Part shown: piece by piece, positions 35,110-51,568 of the stretch
How the letters are laid out: every line of letters starts with the position of its first letter
Numbering within the stretch: position 1 is the first letter of the stretch
NCBI RefSeq assembly: GCF_024139115.2
Contig: NC_085140.1
Span: 231,138,371-231,202,370, forward strand
DNA length: 64,000 nt
Reading direction: 5' to 3'
DNA from: Armigeres subalbatus
Taxonomy: Eukaryota; Arthropoda; Insecta; Diptera; Culicidae
Notes under the pieces: model-generated
Told to the model about the DNA's origin: nothing
What the model saw: only the letters and a program-made list of their open reading frames with translations
Databases searched by the model: none
Translations under genes and position numbers: made by a program

Positions 35110-35405
35110 ACTAGCAATATAAGAGCAAGATCAAGAGCAAGATTACCGGTGGTGAGTTTAAGCCGTTTGGCAGCGTAGTATCATTACTTGACACTTTACC
35201 GGTCGCTACTAAACGCGCTGCTATAACAGTAGCGCGACTGACAGGTGACCAAATTTGGTAGCGCGATAAGAGCGCTGCTATTTGATGAACTGTCAACTGT
35301 CAAACGTCACCGGTACGGAATACAGCAACAAAATTGAGAGCCGAAAATAGTGACCGATACGGAAACGAGTGACGAAACTAAAATGAAAGCGCTGCGCGGG
35401 TGATT
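35110..35405. other. Short CG-containing stretch, no gene
   Basis: ACCGGT-containing imperfect repeats (TTACCGGTGG, TTTACCGGTCG, TCACCGGTACGG). No exon. Confidence 0.35.
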
Positions 35406-35623
35406 ATTATCAATTCAGTGCAAATCCAAATTATAGCCGCTAACAAAGTTGGATTTTTCTCACAATTCGTACGTTAAACCTAACTTCGGAAGTGGTGCGC
35501 TGTTTTCATTTGGTGATGTGCTATACAGCGCACTACTTCCGAAATTAGGTTTAACGTATGGATTGTGAGAAAAATCCAATTTCAATAGCGGCTATAATTC
35601 GATTTTCTACTGAATTTATAATA
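35406..35623. mobile_element. Palindromic MITE, family P (copy 3)
   Basis: ATTATTATCAATTCAGTGCA to GATTTTCTACTGAATTTATA; inverse orientation to copies 1 and 2, central spacer TTTTCATTTGGTGATGTGCT shared with them. Confidence 0.75.
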
Positions 35624-35812
35624 AAATGCTCGCGACTATAGATAGTAGAATCTATAGATGAGCGAAAGCATGGCTGAGTCGATTTTTTTGCCCGTGTACA
35701 CGCGCATATGACGTCACAGCCCTTAACGTTTCCATTGAAATCGTGACGTCATGCTCGTTTGGAGACACGTTTGACAGTTCGTTTGGAGACAGAGGATTTA
35801 TCTTCGCTCATC

Positions 35813-36065
35813 TATTATGCATCCCAAGATAAACACTCAGATCGTGATCATCTCAATCAACCTCCGTTGAATTGCGCCGGAGCGCGCCCATTTACTTTAC
35901 ACACGGCGGCTATTCAGCTATGGCAACCCCATTCGGCGGCTTATTAAATTTAACAGTTCAGACTCGCACCCTGTGTAAAAGCTTATGGGCGCGCTGCTGC
36001 GCAATCTTTGCTTGCGCGTTACCACCGCGAAGAACTGAGCGTTTGAGAAGAGCGCGACAATATAT
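35813..36065. repeat. Repeat Q, copy 3
   Basis: Nearly identical to 32327-32577 from TATTATGCATCCCAAGATAA to AGAGCGCGACAATAT. It sits in a small palindromic context (GATGAGCGAAAGC on its left, TCTTCGCTCATC at its edge). Confidence 0.75.
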
Positions 36066-36080
36066 ATTCCACTATCTATA

Positions 36081-36246
36081 GGGGCCGTACACATATTACG
36101 TAAGCACTTATGGGGAGAGGGGGAGTCTGTCAATATCTTACGCGCCATATAAATAAAAAATCATTTGTATGGAAAAAATCTTACATGGGGGGAGGGGGGG
36201 TCGAAAAACCCAAAAAAAATTGCTTACGTAATAAGTGTACGGCCCC
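36081..36246. mobile_element. MITE just upstream of RpL12
   Basis: Inverted ends GGGGCCGTACACATATTACG and (complement) GGGGCCGTACACTTATTACG, 166 bp, ATA on both flanks. A G-rich interior. A half copy of a related type is at about 42693. Confidence 0.8.
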
Positions 36247-36399
36247 ATACTCGCGACCGATAATGATGCTCTTCGCTACTTCGTGTATTCCTGGCCAACA
36301 CCATATCCATGTACCATCATTTAGTTGGCAGCCTTGTTTTCTGACAGCGACGGTCCGCCAGTCACCGGATGTCGATCTATCAACGCGACGTCTGTCAAA

Positions 36400-36430
36400 A
36401 CGAATCTCTTTTCTCTCTTTCCGGCATCTT
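36400..36430 (+). promoter_or_regulatory. RpL12 transcription start / 5' TOP-like tract
   Basis: The pyrimidine run CTCTTTTCTCTCTTTCCGGC about 90 nt before the ATG matches the 5' TOP pattern (CTTTCC) of insect ribosomal protein genes. Such tracts place translation under TOR/growth control. The exact start base is inferred. Confidence 0.55.
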
Positions 36431-36506
36431 TTGCAATTGTGTGAACACACTTTTGTGAAGTTGTGAAGTAGTTTTTACTTGAAAACTTGCTGTTCTATCC
36501 GCCAAG

Positions 36507-42476
<5,970 letters not shown>

Positions 42477-42511
42477 ATGTGAAAATTATATTGAGTTATG
42501 AGGGAAGGTTC

Positions 42512-42517
42512 AATAAA
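42512..42517 (+). terminator. RpL12 polyadenylation signal
   Basis: AATAAA 36 nt after the stop codon, followed by AT-rich sequence; gives a very short 3' UTR, as usual for ribosomal protein genes. Confidence 0.75.
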
Positions 42518-42539
42518 AACTATTATTAAATGATCGCTT

Positions 42540-43610
42540 TACTTTATATAGAAAGAACAGTATTTTCAAATACATCAAAAGGAATCATTCAAGCATTGTT
42601 GAAATATTTGCCCTCTTTAAAAAAAACTAGATTCATCCAAGTAGCAGTCATTGTCCCTTTTTGTTTATTGAACAATGAAATTAATCATCTAAGGGGCCGT
42701 CCATATACCACGTGGACAGGTTTTTATCAGTTTTAGATACCCCCAGCGTGGACATTTTTTTAACCTTATTTATGTTAAGAAAATTATTTTGAACTTTTTA
42801 GTGGATTGTACCACAGATAACAGATATAGAGGCTGGCATCCGATACGTGTATAAACATCCGCAACCATTAATTCATTTTTTTTTTCAAATTGGGACCGTT
42901 TGGCAATCGATTGGAGATGTTCGACGGTTGTTAATCAGCTGCGTCCGTATGTACTGCCGCAATCAGTCGAGTAGATGGCAGCAGTGGGCCACCGTATATC
43001 AGTTCAAAAAATTACACAGGATTTTCAATAAAATTTGTTCTAGCCTGAATATCTGTTATTTTCACAGGGTTTAAAATTCCACTTGAATTTTCTTTGATTT
43101 TTCTCGTGATTGACTTCAGGTCATAATCGACTTCGACTAAAACACAACCGTGTAAAAAAAGTAGAATGTTGAATCAGAGACACGACCGCAAAATCAACGT
43201 AAAATTACGTATTAGAGTGCAGTAACTCAGAAGAGTAATAATTATTATATTGTGCCTTGCAACAAAATGACAACTTTCGTAACCATTTTCCAAGGCTCTC
43301 GTAGATGTGAAAAATTTCTTCAAGTTCAAATAGCACGTGCTGTCCAAGCATTCACCGCCGGAATGCATCACGTGGCGGCCAAATATAAAAAATATCGAAG
43401 TAGCTTTTTTCTGGAGGTATGATTTTCTTGGGCGACTATCTGGCGCGTATTTTTCTTTGCGACCAAAAATGAGTGGAGGAGTAATTTTTTTTTATGAGCG
43501 TACAGTAGGTTTCTTGCTTTAAATCATTTTTTGAATCTGATTTTTACCATTCATCAATTCACGCACCAGATGTCTAATAGCCGAAATGTAGGCAAATTAC
43601 TGTGTATAAC
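42540..43610. other. Intergenic DNA between convergent genes
   Basis: Half of a GGGGCCGTCCATATACCACG MITE at about 42693. At about 43013-43157, ACACAGGATTTTCAATAAAA and the inverse-like CACAACCGTGTAAAAAAA recall the 33592-33795 family. No exon seen. Confidence 0.4.
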
Positions 43611-43617
43611 AAGTTTT

Positions 43618-43873
43618 CAGTACATTCAAAGTTAATTTTCTATACGCCGTGTACTAAGCCACCCGGAGTGGAAATTAATTACTATGTTTGAACCTCGATT
43701 GTGCATATGTACAACATGTGATAGATTTAGTTCGGAAAAGGTATTGGAGGGTAACCGCCCCTTCGATGGGCTTCGATCCCACGACCCCAGTACGCTAGAC
43801 AGGTGCTTTCCCTACTAAGCTACGAAGGACCTCCGTTGTCCTCCGCAGCTTAGCGGGTACTTTGAATGTACTG
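43618..43873. mobile_element. TIR element carrying a tRNA-like sequence
   Basis: Perfect 15-bp inverted ends CAGTACATTCAAAGT (43618) and ACTTTGAATGTACTG (to 43873). The 256-bp element contains the intact tRNA-like cloverleaf at 43760-43829. No clear duplication of flanks; no transposase. Confidence 0.7.
43760..43829 (-). tRNA. tRNA-like cloverleaf (AGC anticodon position) in TIR element
   Basis: Minus strand: acceptor TCCTTCG pairs all seven positions with CGAAGGG (one T-G). D stem GCTT/AAGC pairs fully. Anticodon stem CCTGT/ACTGG has one mismatch, loop CTAGCGT with U33 and AGC at 34-36. T arm GTGGG-ATCGAAG-CCCAT pairs with one G-U. The T loop has ATCGAAG where a canonical tRNA has TTCRANY, which argues for a tRNA-derived element module and against a working tRNA-Ala. 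No encoded CCA. Confidence 0.5.
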
Positions 43874-43879
43874 AACTCG

Positions 43880-44430
43880 AATGGCGATCTCTCTTCGCTT
43901 GTGTGGTCGGGTCATTTTTCAATAGTTTATCGCCTTTATTAAATTGTTTCTAATAATTGTGCTAAATCTTAAAGAATTTGTCGATCTATTGATACAAACA
44001 TCATCAAAATCGGTTGGAAGATGGATAAGTTATTAGCTCATACTTCCTGACCACTTTTCGTGACGGCCTCAAGTTTGATTCTGCAGAATAACCCCCCCCC
44101 CCTTATTTTCCCGAAAGACGTACTCTACGTCAAAAGAACTGGGGTACACTCTATTCCCATGATAAATCCCTAAAAAGCCTCTTGTTTGCGGGGTGCTATG
44201 ATTTTTTCGCACTGTGTCAGGTTGCGAAAAATTTGTTCACAAATTAAAATCGACTTTTCAGCACTGTCGTTTAATTTGATTTAACATCACAGACTCACAC
44301 CCTGTGTACCTATACATAAATCAGGGAACATAATACTTTGGTGTCTACTGTAGTAGAATATATTGAAGATTTTCGGTATTATGTTCTTAAGTTTATTCAG
44401 TCAGTTAGGTGATTGTTATTCTCTCTCACA
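43880..44430. other. 3' intergenic DNA of Rpb5
   Basis: No exon. Contains a C-run (44093-44102) and AT-rich sequence. Rpb5 transcripts should end within its right part. Confidence 0.4.
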
Positions 44431-44438
44431 TATCATAC

Positions 44439-44444
44439 TTTATT
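44439..44444 (-). terminator. Rpb5 polyadenylation signal touching the stop codon
   Basis: On the minus strand the TAG is followed directly by AATAAA (TAGAATAAAG). No other AATAAA is obvious in the next 50 nt, so the 3' UTR may be only 10-30 nt long. Confidence 0.5.
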
Positions 44445-45236
<792 letters not shown>

Positions 45237-45438
45237 TTAGATAGTTTTTTAAAATTGTGAATTTAATTTTTGTATACACCGCGGAGAATGAGCAAAATTG
45301 TCGATCGTTGTTTTCCTATCTTCATCGGTGTTTACAGTTTTTACAAAAGTGACAGAACCACGAGGCGCGCGGCATCGTTTTGAATTTTGACAGCTGTGCT
45401 GTCAGGGATGCCAGTCAATGGGCCTTTTCATATCGCTG

Positions 45439-45652
45439 CACCCGGTAAAAATCGTTTACTCATTAATGGGTACTTTTTATCTGCTATCTCTTTCTCTCTG
45501 CTGAAAAATTTACCCATTTCGGGAGAATAAGTGGATTTACTCATTTAAATGAGTAGATCCACTTATTCTCTTAAAATGGGTAAATTTTTCAGCAGAGGGA
45601 AAGAGATAGCAAAGAAAAAGTACCCATTAATGAGTAAACGTGTTTCTTCGTG
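45439..45652. mobile_element. Foldback MITE 230 bp upstream of the Rpb5 ATG
   Basis: Ends CACCCGGTAAAAATCGTTTA and (complement) CACGAAGAAACACGTTTACT; arms of about 95 bp with TTTACTCATTAATGGGTACT and GAGAGAAAGAGATAGC blocks, centre at about 45545. Shares CATTAATGGGTA ends with 49926-50876. Confidence 0.75.
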
Positions 45653-45929
45653 CAGTCAAGTTGAAAACCGAAATACAGTAGACGTTCGATAACTGCAAGT
45701 CATTTAACTGCAATGCTTTTTAACTGCAATTCGATAGTTGCAACAGTTTTGCAGTTATCGGACCGCTAAACTTCAAACTGATGTCAAACTCAATGACAGC
45801 TGCATTGCGCTGCATATTTAGATGCACTTTTATCATAGATATAATAATCAAGATGTTGGGGTCCGAACAAATTAGTACTCATTTTATGGTTCCAATGTAC
45901 TAAATTGCCGGGTACCAAGCGGTATCCAG

Positions 45930-46222
45930 TACCGTGGACCCCCGTTAATATGACCGCTTTTAATCTGAACACTTTTTAATTTGAACCCCGTTCGTTTGAA
46001 CATCGTTCAAATTAAAAATGGTTCAAACGTCATTTAACACGTGGAATCGAGAAAAGAAAAATGGAACATCGTGAAACGGAATGCAGAATCAAAACAAACC
46101 AGCAAAGAGAGCAGCCAGAAACCAGTTTTTCTGATGCAAATAGAGTAACCAGAAGTTCAAATTAAAAATGAACCCCGTTAATTTGAATGAGGTACCGTTC
46201 AAATTATCGGGGGTCCACGGTA
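45930..46222. mobile_element. MITE, ends TACCGTGGACCCCC (copy 1)
   Basis: TACCGTGGACCCCCGTTAAT on the left and the inverse of TACCGTGGACCCCCGATAAT on the right. Interior repeats of AATTTGAAC in both orientations. 293 bp. Confidence 0.8.
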
Positions 46223-46492
46223 AAACTAAGCAATCCGTCGATGTAAATTTGAATTTGTTCTAATTATTAATCGTTGTCATGGGTATCACCGTTTATATTT
46301 GTTTATCATTGGTGATACCGAAGGGCTTTGTAAGATCAGTTTTTTTTAATTTCTAATGAACTAATTACTATTTCTCTTTTAGGTAATATTTAAGCTATTT
46401 GTCAGAACATATATGGAAAACTCAAGCTAAATATTGTACTGGGAATATTGTACTCAGAGTAATCGGTAACTCAATGTAGGAAAAACTATACT

Positions 46493-46749
46493 TCAAGCTC
46501 TATCTGGAATAAGGGCGAATGTCGCAAGAGAGGATTCTCTTCGCCGACTTCCCCTCTTTTTAATGAAAGTGACTAGCAGTGGATTTCTTTGTGGTTTATA
46601 AACTCAGCACGATAGAAAACAGTGCGAACTTGCATTCTGAGGTGATAAACTGCAAAGAAATCCTGCTTGTCACTTTTATTTAAAAGAGGGGAAGTCGACG
46701 AAGAGAATTCTCTCTTGCAACATTTGCCCTTTTACCAGATAGAGCTTGA
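46493..46749. mobile_element. Foldback element, arms of about 110 bp
   Basis: TCAAGCTCTATCTGGAATAA, GGGCGAATGTCGCAAGAGAG, TTCTCTTCGCCGACTTCCCC on the left, inverse on the right ending CCAGATAGAGCTTGA. Short centre near 46620. Confidence 0.75.
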
Positions 46750-46759
46750 CTTTACGAAT

Positions 46760-47090
46760 TGCTATCACCCGTAGACGATCTCTCGTCCTGTGTTGCCGAC
46801 GTTCACACGCCTCGACCAGCTCATCATGGGCGTTCTTTCAGGGTCGGCTATTGTCCTCGCGGAAAACAGGACAACCTCCTTACTTGCCTACCAGCCGTCA
46901 ATTTGCAAGGGCAAGTAACGGGCGGAATGTCTTTTTTCTTTTCTGAAGTGTAAAAATTAAAAATTCATTTACCTATTGTAATTTATTTTCAGGGAGCATT
47001 TTAACTTTCTTTTCTGTTTGATGAGTGTACAATATCGTATGGAAGCCTGTTGACTTCTGTGGATGGTACACTACAAACAGTGCTGATTTC
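46760..47090. other. No gene recognised
   Basis: A GC-richer patch at 46760-46930 (ACGATCTCTCGTCCTGTG, CGGAAAACAGGACAACC) of unknown origin. Confidence 0.35.
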
Positions 47091-47096
47091 ACCATG

Positions 47097-47358
47097 TACA
47101 GTCAACTTTCGTTCGTTGGGCTAAACTCGTAGCCCATCTAGTGAAAGACTTTCGTTAGTTGGGCTGAGATTTCATCTATCAAATAAGCGAATACAATAGA
47201 AATTCAGAGCTGCCAACTGCCAAAAAGAAAAAAAAACTGTCGTTGATGTCATAATTTGACGTCCACCTTCGTTTTAAGTGGGCTACAGCCCAACTAACGG
47301 GCGCCCAACTAAATCGTAGCCCATCTAAAGATAGCCCAACGAGTGAAATTTGACTGTA
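47097..47358. mobile_element. TA-type MITE with TTGGGCT/AGCCCAA repeats
   Basis: TACAGTCAACTTTCGTTCGT to (complement) TACAGTCAAATTTCACTCGT. Five or more TTGGGCT/AGCCCAAC motifs inside. Related to 6975-7399. Confidence 0.75.
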
Positions 47359-47383
47359 TATGTGAAACGGTTGAACAACATTT

Positions 47384-47549
47384 ATACTAATGACACACTG
47401 ATGGTATTCGTACCATGGTACAAGTTGTACCACAGGTGTGTCGCCTTGTACCATGCTGGTACAACGTGGAAAACCATGGTACAATATGTACTAGGGTATA
47501 TAACCGTGGTATACCACGGTCCTTGTACCACCAGTGTGTCTTTAGTATT
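47384..47549. mobile_element. MITE, ends TACTAATGACACAC
   Basis: TACTAATGACACACTGATGG and complement of ...CCACCAGTGTGTCTTTAGTA. Interior rich in GTACCATGGTAC-type palindromes. A longer copy is at 59908-60196 and an end at 11326-11394. Confidence 0.75.
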
Positions 47550-47853
47550 ACAATGCTTTGTGAATCAGTGTGGCCAGATTCTTTAAAGTCCGGGGCATCG
47601 CAGGAAACAACGGGACATGATCCCTCGCGTCCCGTTGTGGTAACTCAATTGAATTCCACAAACTCACCCAATATAACGACAAATACAGTTTACATACATA
47701 GTAATGCATCTCTGGAAAAAAAAGTCTATAATCTGCTTTCAATTCCATACTAGAATGAACGAGCCTCTGCGATCTCAATCTGGTCCTATATAAATATTCC
47801 TCATACTGTTGATAAATTTCGGTAAATTTCCGCCTGGTTTAAATTTGAAAGTT

Positions 47854-47892
47854 TTTTTTTTTTTTTGTCTTTATTAAAGAGACTTTCAGTAT
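47854..47892 (-). mobile_element. 39-bp retroinsertion with 13-bp target duplication
   Basis: AAATTTGAAAGTT at 47841-47853 and again at 47893-47905 flank a minus-strand poly(A) tail preceded by CTGAAAGTCTCTTTAATAAAGAC-like sequence, that is, the extreme 3' end of a LINE or SINE. Confidence 0.7.
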
Positions 47893-48481
47893 AAATTTGA
47901 AAGTTCTAGAAATTTCATTTAAAGTTGTTTAAAGCCTATTCATAGAATACGATTTTGCGGCAAAGTAAGCCCAAGTTTCGTCTTTATTTCGCAACTAATA
48001 TGATAATGTAGGCAACATTAGGGCTGCCTTTGTGATACAAACTCCTTATTCGACTGATATCAAGTTTATTTAGAAGCTATTAGCATGTAATGCATGACAG
48101 ATAACATTACATAGTTCAATGTCATGAACGAATACAACAGATCGGAGGAAATAGTTGTAAAGTTTAATAGTTTTCCAACAGTCAATCTGTATTTGGCGAG
48201 CGACGATGAGGGAAAACGATAAGTGTTATTGGATCATCCGAAATCGAATAGAAAAATGATGGATTCAGTTGGGAAGGAAATTACCTGACGAATAAAGTAG
48301 AGATCTCATCCTTGAATGATTAGAAAATATATCCGACGACGCATTACAAGAGCACTGGAGGGACTGCTATTAACTATAGTGCAAAAATAAATAGGATGGT
48401 AGGTACCAACAACATCGAAATTTTCATTGTTGCTTCAGAGTCTCATCAATCACCATTGCTGTTTGAAGAGATAAATTGCCA

Positions 48482-48774
48482 TACCGTGGACCCCCGATAA
48501 TTTGAACGGTACCTCATTCAAATTAACGGGGTTCATTTTTAATTTGAACTTCTGGTTACTCTATTTGCATCAGAAAAACTTGTTTCTGGCTGCTCTCTTT
48601 GCTGGTTTGTTTTGATTCTGCATTCCGTTTCACGATGTTCCATTTTTCTTTCCTCGATTGCACGTGTTAAATGACGTTTGAACCATTTTTAATTTGAACG
48701 ATGTTCAAACGAACGGGGTTCAAATTAAAAAGTGTTCAGATTAAAAGCGGTCATATTACCGGGGGTCCACGGTA
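48482..48774. mobile_element. MITE, ends TACCGTGGACCCCC (copy 2)
   Basis: Same family as 45930-46222 in the opposite orientation, same length and nearly the same sequence. Confidence 0.8.
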
Positions 48775-49925
48775 CCAGTCAATAGTGATCATCCGTTATC
48801 CGCTCCCGAAGATAAAGATTTCTTGGAGGAAGCAAACGCAAACGCCAAAACTTGGATCTACACGACCACGTGTTAAGTGACATTTTGGCCGTTTGGAAGC
48901 TGAATCGACATAGTCCAGCCAAAATTCTTCTGCCACCTGTGCCATTTTTCGTGGGCTTCGATTATAATCTCAATTTTCCCGATATTTTCACGCCATTTCA
49001 CTTGTCTATCGTATTGAGCTTACAATTTCAGTATGATTGTCGCTATCTTGTTTCTGGAGACCGTTAAATCCAGCTCACCAGCTTGGATTACTACACCCGC
49101 GTACCAGGTAAAAAATGACCTGGGGTGGAAAGTATCTGAAGATCCATTGCGGGCGAGAAACAATCCGTAATCTCCGTAGTTCCACAAAGACGTGCGGACA
49201 GGGGTCCGGAAGCAAAACCCACAGTTGCTTATTCTACGTCTTGCATATGATGAGGCGTTTCGAACGATGTAAGGATTACCGAAACTTCTTTTATACGATA
49301 ATCTCCGGCGAAAAATAGTGGGAACCTTGGTGTTCTTGAGCTCTCAGATCTTTTCAGCTGTCCCCATATCTAGAATAAAAATAAAGCATTTAATGAACAG
49401 AATTACATAGAGTAAAACGACGCATAAAACATTTCCTCCAACGTCAGCTGAGACCATGCATACATTTTCGTAGTTTATTATTGTTTGGTGAAAAAAAATG
49501 TTACCTTGACACCAGTACTAAAAAATAAGCAAGGGATCGTTAATAGATTACGTACTGACAGGTACTGACTAGTGATGACATTTCTGGGTACCGAAGATCG
49601 TTCATAGTCTATGCAACTAGATCCACAAAAAAGTCGCCAGATTCATATTGATTGTTGCTTTTATTGCATCTGACATTGATTGACAACCGTTTGACGTCTA
49701 GAATGCGTTGCAGTTATCGAACGGCATTCGTTAACTGAAAAGTAAACATTTTGCAGTTATCGAACGGCTACTGTACATGGATACCATGGATACACGTTCA
49801 ATTCGCGTACGATTCAAGCAACTTGCTCAATCCATAGCTTTCCACGTTCGGTAATGGCGGCTTGTCGGTGTGTAAAAATCAATCGGCACTGTACTGTTTG
49901 ACATTAGCTGGAGGAAAGCCTACTG

Positions 49926-50876
49926 CACGGAAGCTTGAAAATACCCATTAATTGGGTTTCATGTACTCATTATTCGTCTCAGTACTGAAATGTCAAACAA
50001 TGGGTATTTTTTTAAATACAAATAATGGGTATTTAAACCTCTTATCGAAGTTCATTGTTTCCTAACAATAATGGGTAAATTGTACGCTTCATTTCAGAAT
50101 GAAATCTTAACGCCATTTTTGCTCCGCTTCGACGCGTTGGATATTTTTTCGTGAAAAAATAATGGATTTCCCTTTTATTCTAAGAAAAACAAAGAAGGTA
50201 AGTTTATTTGACGCAATACGCTTGTTTGAATTTCAATTTACCCAGAATTTCACCGAAATACGCATCTCTACTGACTTGTAATCGTTTATTTTGTTCTAGA
50301 AACCAGTACGCGGCTGGGGGATTTCGGATGATGTTGATCTTATTCAGAGCAACTTCTGTGCCGCTCCAATCATTAAGATCTATGGCTGGCTGCAGGATGA
50401 GACACCGTGTGCTACCCCTTCCCTGATACTTTTTGCATCGCCAGATGAATGGATTTTGCTGTGTACGGATCAATCCACTGAGGAAAACGCCGGATGTTAT
50501 ATATACTATAGTGGAAATGCACCATGCAAAAGACTTCAACATTATTATTTGAGAAAATTATATGCATAATCATTTATATTATGACGCGGGATTGGAGAAA
50601 ATAAATGTTATGTTAATTGTTTGTTTAAATGTATTTACTAACTTATTTCTTTCATTGCATTTGATGCATAACCTCAAACAAAAAAAAAAACAATTTTTTG
50701 GGCCCTTTTTACCCATTTTATCAATAAAAACTAGGAGTGAAAACTACCCTTTTTTTGAAGTTTCGCAAGCGTACTCATTAATGGGTAAATCGAGTTTACT
50801 CATTAAATGAGTTATGCCGCTTTTCTTCGAAATGGGTACGAAAGTACCCATTAATGGGTACTTCAAGATGTCCGTG
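49926..50876 (+). mobile_element. TIR element carrying a spliced gene
   Basis: Ends CACGGAAGCTTGAAAATACC and (complement) CACGGACATCTTGAAGTACC, both continuing into CATTAAT. Several AATGGGTA repeats lie near both ends. Flanking duplication is at most 2-3 bp (CTG/ATG). 951 bp. It holds the ORF at 50162-50569. No transposase seen; related termini occur at 45439-45652. Confidence 0.75.
50162..50569 (+). CDS. Unknown 101-aa protein, two exons, inside a TIR element
   Basis: Exon 1 50162-50197 (MDFPFILRKTKK), intron 50198-50299 (donor AAG|GTAAGT, branch-like TACTGAC, acceptor TTTTGTTCTAG), exon 2 50300-50569 (KPVRGWGISDDVDLIQSNFC ... KRLQHYYLRKLYA, TAA). Both exons join in phase 0. AATAAA follows at 50600-50605. 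The protein has five Cys, a basic start, an acidic/hydrophobic middle (IIKIYGWLQDE, SLILFASPDEWILLC) and a basic C-terminus. No family recognised and no signal peptide. Codon composition is balanced and distinctly non-random compared with flanking AT-rich DNA. It may be a captured host exon set or an element-encoded accessory protein. Chance is unlikely given donor, acceptor, open 89-codon exon and poly(A) signal together. Confidence 0.5.
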
Positions 50877-51119
50877 ATGGCATTCCTGGGTGAGGGGAAG
50901 GAAAAAAAAGGCCTTTTCGCCAGTGAGTTTTCCTCCAACTAGTGTCAAAAAGTACAGTGGCCGATTGATTTTTACACACCGACAAGCCGCCATTACGGAG
51001 CGTAGAAATCTGGATAGAATTATTCACTTGCCTTGGCTAAACCACATAATGCTACGTTTAGACAAGGCAAGTTTATTGGTTTATTGTTGCTACATCAACA
51101 CACTATAATTTGATGGTGT

Positions 51120-51545
51120 GATAAAAAAAACTATTTTGGCGAATATAAAACAAAACTTAAAGTTATACATTTTAAACAATTTACAAAAACAAATCAGTCT
51201 TCACGTAGTCTACTGTGCTGAAAAGAACTGGTAGAAACGGCGGCGCAGCGTCTGTCGGGGAATGTTAAAGTCGAACATGGCTGAGACACGATTAAAGTTT
51301 CTCTGCAACCCGCTGATAGCACCATGGCGGTATAGTTAGTTTGGCTGAAAGGCATTCTTAGCATTGCGCCGATTCGTAGTGCTCTGGGACGGACGTTGAT
51401 GCTAACTTGATTCAGGATAGAGCTACAGTCAATTCGGCCTTCCAAGATGTCAGCAATTAGAAGAGCTCGAGTTGTCTCCCTATACGGTGTCGAAGCAGTT
51501 CCAAATGTATCAACTGACATCGCGATTCATAGCTTGGAAGACGTT
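51120..51545 (-). pseudogene. 3' end of a LINE (RT C-terminus and tail)
   Basis: Minus-strand frame TTRALLIADILEGRIDCSSI, LNQVSINVRPRALRIGAMLR, MPFSQTNY..., the usual C-terminal block of Jockey/CR1-like mosquito LINEs, then a 3' UTR ending in A-rich sequence (T run at 51124-51131 on +). Probably the same element as 52305-52800, separated by repeat S. Confidence 0.6.
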
Positions 51546-51568
51546 ATGAATCCCTCCATCTAGAGAGT

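Larger units (their letters stand above)
45834..49657. mobile_element. 3.8-kb insert in family M MITE, composite
   Basis: Bounded by the 7-bp duplication CTTTTAT. Ends begin CATAGATATAATAATC and (complement) CAACAATCAATATGAATC, only weakly alike. Interior contains at least six other elements listed separately. 47905-48480 and 48780-49600 hold no gene I recognise. Superfamily unknown; a hAT-like 8-bp duplication with one mismatch is possible. Confidence 0.5.
45674..49775. mobile_element. Family M MITE (copy 4), split into two halves
   Basis: 45674-45833 matches the left 160 bp of copy 1 and 49658-49775 the right 118 bp. CTTTTAT is present at both breaks (45827-45833 and 49658-49664), so one ordinary MITE was interrupted by a single insertion event. 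Confidence 0.8.
49836..51013. mobile_element. Foldback family F (copy 2), split
   Basis: Left arm 49836-49925, right part 50877-51013. Matches 19628-19848 except for the interruption at CCTACTG|...|ATGGCATTCC by the 49926-50876 element. Confidence 0.75.
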
